Positions 17,933 to 27,160 of a stretch of 64,000 bases of DNA are shown here, one piece after another. The DNA is from Namhaeicola sp039714555 (lineage in GTDB: Bacteria; Bacteroidota; Bacteroidia; Flavobacteriales; Flavobacteriaceae). Where the stretch lies: positions 30,146 to 94,145 of the forward strand of contig JBDLJB010000008.1 in the NCBI GenBank assembly GCA_039714555.1. Reading direction: 5' to 3'. Made by a program: the position numbers and the translations under genes. Each line of letters starts with the position of its first letter. Positions within the stretch are counted from its first letter, which is position 1. Below the pieces are notes generated by a model that saw only the letters and a list, made by a program, of their open reading frames with translations, ran no database searches and was not told the DNA's origin.

Positions 17933-20900
17933 ATGAAAAAAAAATCTCAGAAACTAATCTGTGATGCTAATGAAGCAGTAGCACGCATTGCACATAAAAC
18001 CAATGAGGTTTGTGCGATCTACCCTATTACTCCTGCATCACCAATGGGCGAACATGTTGATTTGTACAGCTCAAAAGAACAAAAGAATGTTTGGGGAAAT
18101 ATACCTCGAATAGTAGAATTACAAAGTGAAGCTGGAGCAGCAGGTGCTGTTCATGGTTCTTTACAAACAGGAGCTTTAACAACTACATTTACAGCATCAC
18201 AAGGCTTATTATTAATGATCCCAAATATGTTTAAAATTGCAGGTGAATTATTACCATCTGTAATACATGTTGCTGCAAGAACCGTTGCAACTCATGCACT
18301 TTCAATTTTTGGAGACCACAGTGATGTAATGTCTGCCCGTCAAACAGGATTTTCTATGTTATTTGGTGGTAGTGTACAAGAGGCACATGATTTCGCTTTA
18401 ATATCGCAAGTTGCAACTTTACATTCTCGAGTTCCTTTTATGAATATTTTTGATGGATTTAGAACTTCTCATGAAATTTCAAAAATTGATAGTATTCCTG
18501 ATGATGTAATTAAAGCTATGATGCCTGAAAATCAGATTATGGCTCACAGAAAGCATTCATTGGATCCTGACAATCCGGTAATTAGAGGTACTTCACAAAA
18601 TCCTGATGTATTCTTCCAAGCTCGTGAAGCAGCTAATGCATATTATGATAGAGTACCAAGTATCGTACAAGATGTAATGAATGAATTTTACGAACATACT
18701 GGTCGTCGCTATAGCTTAACATACTATATTGGACATCCTGAAGCAGAACGTGTAACCATTATTATGGGATCTGGTGAAGGTGCCGTAAGAGAAACCATGG
18801 AACAAATGGTTGCTGATGGTGAAAAAGTGGGTGCTTTATTTATTCGTTTATACAGACCCTTCCCAATGGAAGATATGTTAGAAAAACTACCTAAAACTGT
18901 TAAGAAAATTGCAGTATTAGACAGAACTAAAGAACCTGGAAGTATAGGTGAACCTCTATATATGGATGTTGTAAGTGCTTATGTTGAAAGTGGTGAAAAT
19001 ATGCCAACAATTGTAGGTGGTCGATATGGGTTGTCATCAAAAGAATTTACGCCTAAAATGGTAAAAGGTATTTATGATGAATTACTTAATGATAAACCTA
19101 AAAATCATTTTACAGTAGGTATTAATGATGATGTTACTCATACAAGTATAGCAATTGATAATGATTTTGCTGTTAAAAGATCAACCATTAACTGTATGTT
19201 CTATGGCCTTGGATCTGATGGTACTGTAGGTGGTAATAAAAACTCTATAAAAATTATTGGTGAAACAACTGATAATTTTGTTCAAGGTTATTTTGTTTAT
19301 GATTCAAAAAAAGCAGGAGCACAAACTATTTCGCATCTACGTTTTGGGCCTGAACCAATCTTTTCTTCTTATTTAATTGATAAAGCAGACTTTATAGCAA
19401 GTCATCAATTCAATTTTATTGAAAAATATGATATGATCGATGATTTAAAACAAGGTGGAACCTTCCTATTAAATTCTCCTTATTCAAAAGATGAGATTTG
19501 GAATAAATTACCAAAAAAAATGCAGGAGAATATTATAGAAAAAGAAGCAAAATTCTATACTATTGATGCGAGTAAAGTTGCACACGAAGCTAAATTGGGT
19601 AAAAGAACAAATACTATTTTACAAACTTGTTTCTTTGCCATTTCAGGTATTTTACCAAAAGATGAAGCAATTCAAAAAATTAAAGATGCTATTGTAAAAT
19701 CTTACTCTCATAAAGGAGATAAGATAGTGCAAATGAACTTTAATGCTGTTGATCAATCTTTGGCTAACTTACAACAAGTTGATTATCCTAAAAAAGTTAC
19801 CAGCGATAAACAATTCTTATCTGCAATGACTAATGCACCAAAAGGTTTTGTAACCGATGTGCTTGAAACTATTTTAGGCGGTAAAGGTGATGAATTACCA
19901 GTAAGTGCATTCCCGGTTGATGGTACCTTCCCAACAGGAACTACTCAATACGAAAAAAGTGGAATCGCTGATTACATACCAGTTTGGGATGATGAAAACC
20001 TTTGTACTCAATGTAATAAATGTGTGGCTATTTGTCCACATGCAGCAATTAGAGCTAAAGTTGTATCTAAAGATGAAATATCTAATTCTCCATTAACTTT
20101 AAAAACGGTTGCAGCCAAAGGTCGCCCATTTGATAAAGAAGATGTATATGTATTACAGGTTTCACCTGAAGATTGTACAGGATGTGATCTTTGTGTTGAA
20201 GTTTGTCCTGCTGAAAGTAAAGAAATTCCAGACTTTAAAGCGATCAACATGCACAAAAAAATTGAAGTTGATGTGGTTGAAAACAAAAACTGGGATTACT
20301 TCATTGATCTACCTAATTATGACAGAACAGAATTAAGCACAACTAATGTTAAAGGTGCACAGTTCTTAGAACCTTTATTTGAATTTTCAGGAGCCTGTTC
20401 TGGTTGTGGTGAAACACCTTATATTAAATTAATAACTCAATTGTACGGTGATAGTATTTTAATTGCAAATGCAACAGGTTGTTCTTCGATTTACGGAGGT
20501 AATTTACCTACAACACCTTATAAAACAAATGAATTTGGTAGAGGTCCGGCATGGGCTAATTCACTTTTTGAAGATAATGCTGAATTTGGCTTAGGAATGC
20601 AATTAGCATTAACTAAAAAACAGGAAATTGCCGTTAGTTTATTAAAATCATTAGAATTATTAGTTGGTAGTGAATTGGTAAATGCTATCCTTAATAATCC
20701 TGAAGAGGATGAAAAACAAAAAGCACAAAAATTTGCTGATATTGATAAATTGAAAGAAACATTAGCAATATTAGATAATAATGAGGATGCCAAAAAATTG
20801 AATGAATTATCTGAATATCTACGTAAAAAAGCAGTTTGGATATTTGGTGGTGATGGTTGGGCTTATGACATTGGTTATGGCGGTGTAGATCACGTATTGG

Positions 20901-21463
20901 CTTCAGGTGAAAATATCAATATTTTGGTGATGGACACTGAGGTTTATTCAAATACAGGTGGTCAAACATCTAAAGCAACTCCACTTGGGGCAAGTGCTAA
21001 ATTCTCAATTGCCGGTAAGAAAACTCCTAAAAAGAGTTTAGCAATGCAAGCTATTTCTTATGGAAGTGTTTATGTAGCACAAATTGCAATGGGTGCTAAA
21101 GATGTACAATCATTAAGAGCTATTAAAGAGGCTGCAGAGTATCCTGGACCTTCATTAATTGTTGCTTATTCTCATTGTGGGGAGCATGGTTATGATTTAA
21201 AACATGGTGCTACTCAACAGGAAAAAGCTGTTGAAACAGGTTACTGGCCACTATTTAGATTTGACCCTTCTAAAGCAAAAGGCAAGAAGTTTAAACTAGA
21301 TTCTAAAGCACCTGCTGGTAAATTAGAAGATTTCATGTACAATGAAGCTCGGTTTACAAGAGTTGTTAAAGAAAATCCTGTACTGGCCGAAGAATTACTA
21401 GATCAAGCTCAGGAGCAAGTAGAATCTAAATGGGAACGTTTAGAACTGTTTAAAAATATGTAA
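17933..21463 (+). CDS. nifJ: Pyruvate:ferredoxin (flavodoxin) oxidoreductase
   Basis: A 1176-residue single-chain enzyme that converts pyruvate and CoA to acetyl-CoA and CO2 while reducing ferredoxin. The pyrimidine-binding domain with YPITPASPMGEH is near residues 29-40. The gamma domain follows in the middle (MFYGLGSDGTVGGNKNSIK). Two ferredoxin-like clusters lie at about residues 690-750 (CTQCNKCVAICP and CTGCDLCVEVCP). The C-terminal TPP domain has SGACSGCGETPY (near 820), FGGDGWAYDIGYGGVDH and DTEVYSNTGGQTSKATP. Domain order and length are standard. It forms a single-gene unit ending in a strong terminator. The enzyme is oxygen-sensitive in many organisms, but that is not readable here. 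Confidence 0.96.
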   Translation: MKKKSQKLICDANEAVARIAHKTNEVCAIYPITPASPMGEHVDLYSSKEQKNVWGNIPRIVELQSEAGAAGAVHGSLQTGALTTTFTASQGLLLMIPNMFKIAGELLPSVIHVAARTVATHALSIFGDHSDVMSARQTGFSMLFGGSVQEAHDFALISQVATLHSRVPFMNIFDGFRTSHEISKIDSIPDDVIKAMMPENQIMAHRKHSLDPDNPVIRGTSQNPDVFFQAREAANAYYDRVPSIVQDVMNEFYEHTGRRYSLTYYIGHPEAERVTIIMGSGEGAVRETMEQMVADGEKVGALFIRLYRPFPMEDMLEKLPKTVKKIAVLDRTKEPGSIGEPLYMDVVSAYVESGENMPTIVGGRYGLSSKEFTPKMVKGIYDELLNDKPKNHFTVGINDDVTHTSIAIDNDFAVKRSTINCMFYGLGSDGTVGGNKNSIKIIGETTDNFVQGYFVYDSKKAGAQTISHLRFGPEPIFSSYLIDKADFIASHQFNFIEKYDMIDDLKQGGTFLLNSPYSKDEIWNKLPKKMQENIIEKEAKFYTIDASKVAHEAKLGKRTNTILQTCFFAISGILPKDEAIQKIKDAIVKSYSHKGDKIVQMNFNAVDQSLANLQQVDYPKKVTSDKQFLSAMTNAPKGFVTDVLETILGGKGDELPVSAFPVDGTFPTGTTQYEKSGIADYIPVWDDENLCTQCNKCVAICPHAAIRAKVVSKDEISNSPLTLKTVAAKGRPFDKEDVYVLQVSPEDCTGCDLCVEVCPAESKEIPDFKAINMHKKIEVDVVENKNWDYFIDLPNYDRTELSTTNVKGAQFLEPLFEFSGACSGCGETPYIKLITQLYGDSILIANATGCSSIYGGNLPTTPYKTNEFGRGPAWANSLFEDNAEFGLGMQLALTKKQEIAVSLLKSLELLVGSELVNAILNNPEEDEKQKAQKFADIDKLKETLAILDNNEDAKKLNELSEYLRKKAVWIFGGDGWAYDIGYGGVDHVLASGENINILVMDTEVYSNTGGQTSKATPLGASAKFSIAGKKTPKKSLAMQAISYGSVYVAQIAMGAKDVQSLRAIKEAAEYPGPSLIVAYSHCGEHGYDLKHGATQQEKAVETGYWPLFRFDPSKAKGKKFKLDSKAPAGKLEDFMYNEARFTRVVKENPVLAEELLDQAQEQVESKWERLELFKNM

Positions 21464-21478
21464 TTTTGATAATAGAAG

Positions 21479-21515
21479 CCTCGTAATAAAATTAAATATT
21501 ACGAGGTTTTTTTTT
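21479..21515 (+). terminator. Rho-independent terminator after nifJ
   Basis: The perfect stem CCTCGTAATA / TATTACGAGG is followed by nine T. It ends 3 nt before the next ATG, so the HEPN gene sits immediately after a terminator. Confidence 0.9.
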
Positions 21516-21518
21516 ATT

Positions 21519-21887
21519 ATGAAAGGAAAAGAACATTTTGACAAAGCAAGAGAGCAATTAAAAATTGCTAACGAAGAACTGTTTAAACCTGAAGAAGATG
21601 TAGTTACTTATTTGGTTTGTAAAAATTCTCAATATGCTATTGAAAATTATTTAAAAGGCTACTTAACTCAAAGAGGTTTTGAAACTCATGACAATGAAAC
21701 TTTAGAAGGTTTGATGAAACGTTGCATAACTATTGATGCAAAGTTTAAAAATATTGATTTTCAAGCTATAAATTGTAGAGCTCATATTATAGATTCTACC
21801 TATTGTGATGATGTAGATAAAGTTAGCTCATGCTTTAAAACTGCTGATAATTTAGATACTTTTTTAAGAAAATTGAAAGTAATCTAA
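21519..21887 (+). CDS. HEPN-domain protein
   Basis: A 122-residue all-helical protein. The helix-1 pattern HFDKAREQLKIANEEL and the later CKNSQYAIENYLKGYLTQRG followed by ETHDNETLEGLM resemble the HEPN family (A...A..AxEKxLKAxLxxxG...HxxxxL). The catalytic R-X4-6-H of HEPN RNases is not evident: the only nearby candidate is CRAH, with the wrong spacing. No nucleotidyltransferase (MNT) partner gene lies next to it. Its start is 3 nt after the nifJ terminator, so it may depend on read-through. Function unknown. Confidence 0.7.
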   Translation: MKGKEHFDKAREQLKIANEELFKPEEDVVTYLVCKNSQYAIENYLKGYLTQRGFETHDNETLEGLMKRCITIDAKFKNIDFQAINCRAHIIDSTYCDDVDKVSSCFKTADNLDTFLRKLKVI

Positions 21888-21963
21888 GTTGTTTAGAGTT
21901 TCAGGGTATCTCAAAATTCAAAAATTCTGAATATAATTCTACCTTTAGACTTATAATTTTAAC

Positions 21964-23760
21964 CTATTCATTCAACTTTAAAACAGCCATAAATGCTTGT
22001 TGCGGAATTTCAACATTCCCTACTTGTCGCATACGTTTTTTACCCTTTTTCTGTTTTTCCAATAATTTACGCTTACGGGTAATATCCCCACCATAACATT
22101 TAGCAGTTACATCTTTCCTAAGTGCTTTAATGGTTTCACGAGCTATTATTTTAGCACCGATCGCTGCCTGAATTGGAATATCAAATTGTTGACGTGGAAT
22201 TAATTTTCGTAATTTCTCACATATTTTCTTTCCAATACCATATGCAGAACTATCATGTAATAAAGCCGATAGTGCATCTACAAGTTGTCCATTTAATAAA
22301 ATATCAACCCTAACTAATTTTGATTCTCGAAATCCTATTGGATGATAATCAAAAGAGGCATATCCTTTTGAAACCGTTTTTAATCTATCGTAAAAATCAA
22401 AAACAATTTCTGATAAAGGCATATCAAAATTTAACTCAACTCTTTCTGTAGTTAAATAGGTTTGATGTGTAATTTCACCACGTTTTTCAATACATAAACT
22501 CATTACTGGTCCAACAAATTCAGCTTTGGTAATAATACTTGCTTTTATATACGGTTCTTCAACTCTATTTAAAGTAGATGGTTCAGGTAAATCAGATGGA
22601 TTATTTACCAGAATTATTTCATTTGGTTTTTTATTGGTAAAAGCATGATACGAAACATTTGGCACAGTTGTGATTACTAACATATCAAATTCTCGTTCCA
22701 ATCTTTCCTGAATAATTTCCAAATGCAACATTCCTAAAAAACCGCATCGGAAACCAAATCCTAAGGCTGCTGAACTTTCAGGAATAAAAACTAAAGAAGC
22801 ATCATTCAGCTTTAATTTCTCCATAGATGATCTTAACTCTTCATAATCTTCTGTATCAACAGGGTAAATACCAGCAAAGACCATAGGTTTAACATCTTCA
22901 AACCCTTCAATCATATTTTGAGTAGGGTTTACAGCATCAGTTATTGTATCTCCTACTTTTACTTCACTTGCAGTTTTTATACCAGTAATTAAATATCCAA
23001 CATCTCCTGCTTTAATACTTTTTTTGGGTACTTGATTTAATTTTAATGTACCAACCTCATCTGCAAAATATTCATTCCCTGTAGCTACAAATTTTATATG
23101 TTGCCCCTTTTTAATTTCACCATTAAAAACTCTAAAATAAGTTTCAACACCTCGGTAAGAATTATAAACAGAATCAAAAATCAATGCTTGCAAAGGCGCA
23201 TTTACGTCACCTTTAGGTGCAGGTATTCTATTGATAATTGCATCTAAAATGTTATCAATACCAAAGCCTGTTTTTCCACTTGCGTGTATTACTTCATCGG
23301 GAGAACAACCCAAAAGATCAACAATATCATCTGTAACTTCTTCAGGGTTTGCACTTGGTAAATCTACTTTATTCAAAACCGGAATGATCTCAAGATCATT
23401 TTCTAAAGCCAAATACAAATTAGAGATGGTTTGTGCCTGAATGCTTTGTGCTGCATCAACAATTAATAATGCACCTTCACATGCGGCAATTGAACGAGAA
23501 ACTTCATATGAAAAATCCACATGCCCCGGTGTATCGATCAAATTCAATACAAATTTCTCTCCATCATGCTCATAATCCATTTGAATTGCGTGACTTTTTA
23601 TTGTAATACCCCGCTCTCTTTCCAAATCCATATTATCTAACAACTGATCTTGTTTTTCCCGATCAGTTATAGTATCAGTATATTCTAAAAGTCTATCAGC
23701 CAGAGTACTCTTTCCATGGTCAATATGTGCAATTATACAAAAATTTCGAATGTTCTTCAT
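21964..23760 (-). CDS. lepA: Elongation factor 4 (ribosomal back-translocase GTPase)
   Basis: A 598-residue translational GTPase of normal length. The G motifs are complete: AHIDHGKSTLADRLL (G1, near residue 10), RERGITIKS (G2), DTPGHVDFSYEVSR (G3) and NKVDLPSA (G4). The EF4-specific C-terminal domain follows (AKCYGGDITRKRKLLEKQKK). It acts on stalled or mispositioned ribosomes. A TATATTTG -7-like box lies about 30 nt upstream (23790-23797, minus). It stands alone on the minus strand. Confidence 0.97.
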   Translation of the reverse strand: MKNIRNFCIIAHIDHGKSTLADRLLEYTDTITDREKQDQLLDNMDLERERGITIKSHAIQMDYEHDGEKFVLNLIDTPGHVDFSYEVSRSIAACEGALLIVDAAQSIQAQTISNLYLALENDLEIIPVLNKVDLPSANPEEVTDDIVDLLGCSPDEVIHASGKTGFGIDNILDAIINRIPAPKGDVNAPLQALIFDSVYNSYRGVETYFRVFNGEIKKGQHIKFVATGNEYFADEVGTLKLNQVPKKSIKAGDVGYLITGIKTASEVKVGDTITDAVNPTQNMIEGFEDVKPMVFAGIYPVDTEDYEELRSSMEKLKLNDASLVFIPESSAALGFGFRCGFLGMLHLEIIQERLEREFDMLVITTVPNVSYHAFTNKKPNEIILVNNPSDLPEPSTLNRVEEPYIKASIITKAEFVGPVMSLCIEKRGEITHQTYLTTERVELNFDMPLSEIVFDFYDRLKTVSKGYASFDYHPIGFRESKLVRVDILLNGQLVDALSALLHDSSAYGIGKKICEKLRKLIPRQQFDIPIQAAIGAKIIARETIKALRKDVTAKCYGGDITRKRKLLEKQKKGKKRMRQVGNVEIPQQAFMAVLKLNE

Positions 23761-23830
23761 ACGTCGTTTTACCTATCTACTTATTTCCGCAAATATAACT
23801 AATTTTTTGTGTGTAGAATTAATTTTGTTT

Positions 23831-24811
23831 TTAGTCGTGATTTGGAAAAACTATACCTGCTTCATAACGAACAGCATCTAAGATCTCTATGAGGTCTAAA
23901 CTAAATGAATGTGGTAAAATTGGGCTTTCAATAAGGTTTTTATCCAGGCAATCCATTACATGTGATGCTTCCAATTCATATCCCATACCAGAAATATTAT
24001 CAAAATCAATAAATTGATCTAAACCATTTTTATTCATTAAAATAGGTTCAACTGAATTCCGTTCAACTTTCATGAATCCATTTTCAAAACAAAATTCCGT
24101 TTCATTTTTACATGAACTTTCAAAGCTAGATGTTAAAACAGCTATGGCTCCATTATCATAACTAAATAACATTGCTATACTATCTTCTACTCCTGTAGAT
24201 CTAATATTAGCAATTGTTTTTATTTTATTGGGTTTCCCAAAAAAATATAATGATGTAAATATTGGATAAATACCAATATCAAGTAACGATCCTGCTCCTA
24301 AATTAATATTGTAAAGTCTTTTTTCAGCATCAAATTCTGCATTAAACATAAAATCAGATTTCACAAATTTGAGATTCCCTAATTCTTTTGATTTTACAAT
24401 TTCTGCTATTTTTAAAAATTGAGGCTGAAAGATTGTCCAAAAAGCTTCCATTAAAAATGTATTATTTTCTTTTGAAGCACTTATCATTTTTTTAACTTCT
24501 TTTGAGTTTATAGCAAGAGCTTTTTCACACAAAACTGCTTTTTTGTGCTTTAAACAAAGTAGTGTATGCTCTAAATGAAAAGAATGGGGTGTTGCAATAT
24601 AAACAATATCAACATTTTGATCTTCTACCATCTCTTGGTATGAACCATAAGCTTTTTTATAATCAAACTCATTAGCAAAATCTTGAGCATTTTTTATGCT
24701 TCTTGATGCAGCTGCATATAAATTTGCATTAGGTAATAATTTTAAATCACTTGAAAATTTTTTTGCAATTTTACCACATCCTAAAATTGCCCAATTGTAT
24801 TTCTTTGACAT
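23831..24811 (-). CDS. Gfo/Idh/MocA-family NAD(P)-dependent oxidoreductase
   Basis: A 326-residue cytoplasmic dehydrogenase. The N-terminal Rossmann fold has AILGCGKIAKKFSSDL (about residues 8-23) and YIATPHSFH. The catalytic-lysine motif is CEKALAIN, the family EKP with Ala in place of Pro. It resembles the trans-1,2-dihydrobenzene-1,2-diol dehydrogenase / sugar reductase branch. The real substrate, probably a sugar or cyclitol, cannot be told. It lies 11 nt downstream of the propeller lipoprotein gene and is probably co-transcribed with it. Confidence 0.87.
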   Translation of the reverse strand: MSKKYNWAILGCGKIAKKFSSDLKLLPNANLYAAASRSIKNAQDFANEFDYKKAYGSYQEMVEDQNVDIVYIATPHSFHLEHTLLCLKHKKAVLCEKALAINSKEVKKMISASKENNTFLMEAFWTIFQPQFLKIAEIVKSKELGNLKFVKSDFMFNAEFDAEKRLYNINLGAGSLLDIGIYPIFTSLYFFGKPNKIKTIANIRSTGVEDSIAMLFSYDNGAIAVLTSSFESSCKNETEFCFENGFMKVERNSVEPILMNKNGLDQFIDFDNISGMGYELEASHVMDCLDKNLIESPILPHSFSLDLIEILDAVRYEAGIVFPNHD

Positions 24812-24822
24812 TTTATGTTAAT

Positions 24823-25953
24823 TTATTCTACCCAGTCCGCAACAAACAAATTAGTATCATGTGTTCCGTTATTATTTCTATTTGAAGAAAAAACCAGCTT
24901 TGTACCATCCGGTGAAAACATTGGAAAAGCATCAAAAACTCCATCAAATGTAATTTGTTTTAATCCTGAGCCATCCAAATTTACCATAAATAAATTAAAT
25001 CCGTCATGTTTTTCTTTATGATGATTTGAAGAAAAAAGAACTTTTTTACCATTAGGATGAAAAAATGGTGCCCAGTTAGCCCCACCTAAATTGGTTATTT
25101 TTATTAAATCTGAACCATCAACATTACAAACATATAATTCCATATTGGTAGGCATTACCAAACCTTGTGACAATAGATCTTTGTATTCTTTAATATCTTT
25201 TTCAGTTTTTGGACGAGAAGAACGAAAGATTAGTTTTGATCCGTCAGGAGAGAAAAAAGCACCTCCATCATAACCCAATTCATGCGTAATTTGTTTTACA
25301 TCAGTACCATCAATATTCATGGTAAATAATTCTAAATCACCTGATCTGGTAGATGTAAAAACAATTTTATCTCCTTTTGGTGAAACAGTAGGTTCAGCAT
25401 CATAACCAGGTGTATGTGTTAATTGTTTTAACTGATTTCCTTTAGTATCGGCAGTAAATATATCAAAGGTTTTATAAACCGGCCAAACGTATTTACCTCC
25501 ATGGTCTTCTTTTTTAGGAGCAGGTGGACAAGCTTCATCACCCAAATGCGTTGAAGAATAAATGATTGTTTTATTTCCAGGCAAAAAATAGCTACAAGTT
25601 GTACGACCTAAACCGGTACTTACCATTTGTGGAATTGAACCTTTACTTAAGTCATCATTTAGATCCATAGTAAAAATTTGATCACATCCCAATCCCCATT
25701 CTTTATTAGTTGCCTGAAATACAAGTTTTGTTCCATCAAAACTCCAATAAGCTTCAGCGTTATCACCTCCAAAGGTCAATTGTTTAATATTTGCCAAATG
25801 CGTTTCTTGAGGATAATGTAAAATATTTACAATTTTTGTTGCACCGGAAGTTGCATCTTCTTTATTAGTTTTTGCTTGAGTTTTTTGATCTGTTTGAGTT
25901 TTACAGCTAAAAATGCTAAAAACCAAAATCATCAAAGTTATTTTTACTTTCAT
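24823..25953 (-). CDS. PD40 (TolB-like) beta-propeller lipoprotein
   Basis: A 376-residue protein with a lipoprotein signal (LVFSIFSC, lipobox Cys17), followed by a series of TolB/WD40-like PD40 repeats, seen as SPKGDKIVFTSTRSGDLELF, SPDGSKLIFRSSRP, HPNGKKVLFSSNH and SPDGTKLVFSSNR. About six blades can be counted, so it probably makes a complete propeller in the periplasm or at the outer membrane. No tol-pal genes are nearby, so a role as the true TolB is unlikely. It shares a likely transcript with the oxidoreductase downstream. Confidence 0.85.
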   Translation of the reverse strand: MKVKITLMILVFSIFSCKTQTDQKTQAKTNKEDATSGATKIVNILHYPQETHLANIKQLTFGGDNAEAYWSFDGTKLVFQATNKEWGLGCDQIFTMDLNDDLSKGSIPQMVSTGLGRTTCSYFLPGNKTIIYSSTHLGDEACPPAPKKEDHGGKYVWPVYKTFDIFTADTKGNQLKQLTHTPGYDAEPTVSPKGDKIVFTSTRSGDLELFTMNIDGTDVKQITHELGYDGGAFFSPDGSKLIFRSSRPKTEKDIKEYKDLLSQGLVMPTNMELYVCNVDGSDLIKITNLGGANWAPFFHPNGKKVLFSSNHHKEKHDGFNLFMVNLDGSGLKQITFDGVFDAFPMFSPDGTKLVFSSNRNNNGTHDTNLFVADWVE

Positions 25954-26044
25954 TTGCCAAATTTTTAGGTAACAAATGTAACTTTTTTTTAATAAAATAA
26001 AATATCGCTTAAAGCGAAAATAATAACTATGAAAAGTGTGAAGA

Positions 26045-26074
26045 TTTGAAATTCAAGATTTAGTAGTAATTTTG
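26045..26074 (+). promoter_or_regulatory. Strong Bacteroidota-type promoter of dusB
   Basis: TTTG at 26045-26048, an 18-nt spacer, then TAATTTTG at 26067-26074 give a near-ideal -33/-7 pair. A second box, TAAATTTG, lies at 26090-26097. The dusB ATG is at 26120. Confidence 0.65.
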
Positions 26075-26119
26075 CATTTTTTAAAGTATTAAATTTGTAT
26101 CATTATAACATTAATTTGT

Positions 26120-27097
26120 ATGGTAAAAATTGGCGATATTGAGTTGGGTGAATTTCCACTTTTACTTGCACCTATGGAAGATGTGAGCGACCCTCCATTT
26201 AGAGCACTTTGTAAAGAGCAAGGTGCTGATGTTGTTTATACTGAATTTATTTCTTCAGAAGGGCTAATTCGCGATGCATCAAAAAGTGTTCAAAAACTAG
26301 ATATTTACGATAAAGAGCGCCCTGTAGGGATTCAGATTTTTGGTGCAAACCTTGATTCTATGTTGCGAACAGTTGAAATTGTGACACAATCTAATCCTGA
26401 TTTTATTGATATCAATTATGGTTGTCCTGTAAAAAAAGTAGTAAGTAAAGGTGCCGGTGCCGGAATTTTAAAAGATATCCCGCTAATGGTTAAACTTACT
26501 GATGCTATGGTAAAACATACCCATTTACCTATTACTGTCAAAACACGTTTGGGTTGGGATAACGAATCAATTCAAATTTTAGAAATTGCCGAACGTCTTC
26601 AGGATGTTGGGGCGAAAGCTATTGCAATTCATGGAAGAACCCGCGCCCAAATGTACAAAGGGGAAGCCAATTGGGAGCCTATTGCCGATGTTAAAAATAA
26701 TCCAAGAATGTATATTCCTGTTTTTGGAAATGGAGATGTTGACAGTCCTGAAAAAGCTATGATCATGCGTGATAAATACGGACTAGATGGAGCCATGATT
26801 GGGAGAGCAAGCATAGGTAACCCCTGGTTTTTCGCACAAGTAAAACATTATTTCAATACCGGCATTCATTTAGCACCACCTACTATTTCTCAACGAGTAG
26901 AAACTGCAAAACTACATTTACAAATGGCTATAGATTGGAATGGTGAGCATGCTGGTTTATTTGAAACCCGGCGCCATTATACCAATTATTTTAAAGGAAT
27001 ACCTCACTTTAAAGAGTATCGTTTACGTATGGTAACTTCAGATACTAAAGAGGAGGTTTTTAAAGTTTTTGAAGAGGTTTTAAATAAGTTTGATTAA
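26120..27097 (+). CDS. dusB: tRNA-dihydrouridine synthase B
   Basis: A 325-residue FMN-dependent enzyme that reduces uridine to dihydrouridine in the tRNA D-loop. The FMN barrel starts PLLLAPMEDVSDPPFR (about residues 13-28). The catalytic Cys102 lies in DINYGCPVKKVVSKGAGAGI, and the phosphate-binding GNGDVDSPEKA and DGAMIGRASIGNPWFF follow. The protein is shorter than DusA and has the DusB/NifR3 pattern. It is a single gene with a good promoter. Confidence 0.95.
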   Translation: MVKIGDIELGEFPLLLAPMEDVSDPPFRALCKEQGADVVYTEFISSEGLIRDASKSVQKLDIYDKERPVGIQIFGANLDSMLRTVEIVTQSNPDFIDINYGCPVKKVVSKGAGAGILKDIPLMVKLTDAMVKHTHLPITVKTRLGWDNESIQILEIAERLQDVGAKAIAIHGRTRAQMYKGEANWEPIADVKNNPRMYIPVFGNGDVDSPEKAMIMRDKYGLDGAMIGRASIGNPWFFAQVKHYFNTGIHLAPPTISQRVETAKLHLQMAIDWNGEHAGLFETRRHYTNYFKGIPHFKEYRLRMVTSDTKEEVFKVFEEVLNKFD

Positions 27098-27160
27098 AAA
27101 ATGTTTTCTATCCGAAAACTCAACCAATGAGTTATTTAATTTAAGTTCTAAATATTTTAA

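Noticed and set aside
21775..21800. Catalytic HEPN motif near CRAH
   Set aside because: The spacing between Arg and His is one residue instead of four to six.
27117..27133. AACTCA/TGAGTT hairpin between dusB and nhaC-type genes as a terminator
   Set aside because: The stem is only 6 bp and there is no clear T-run.
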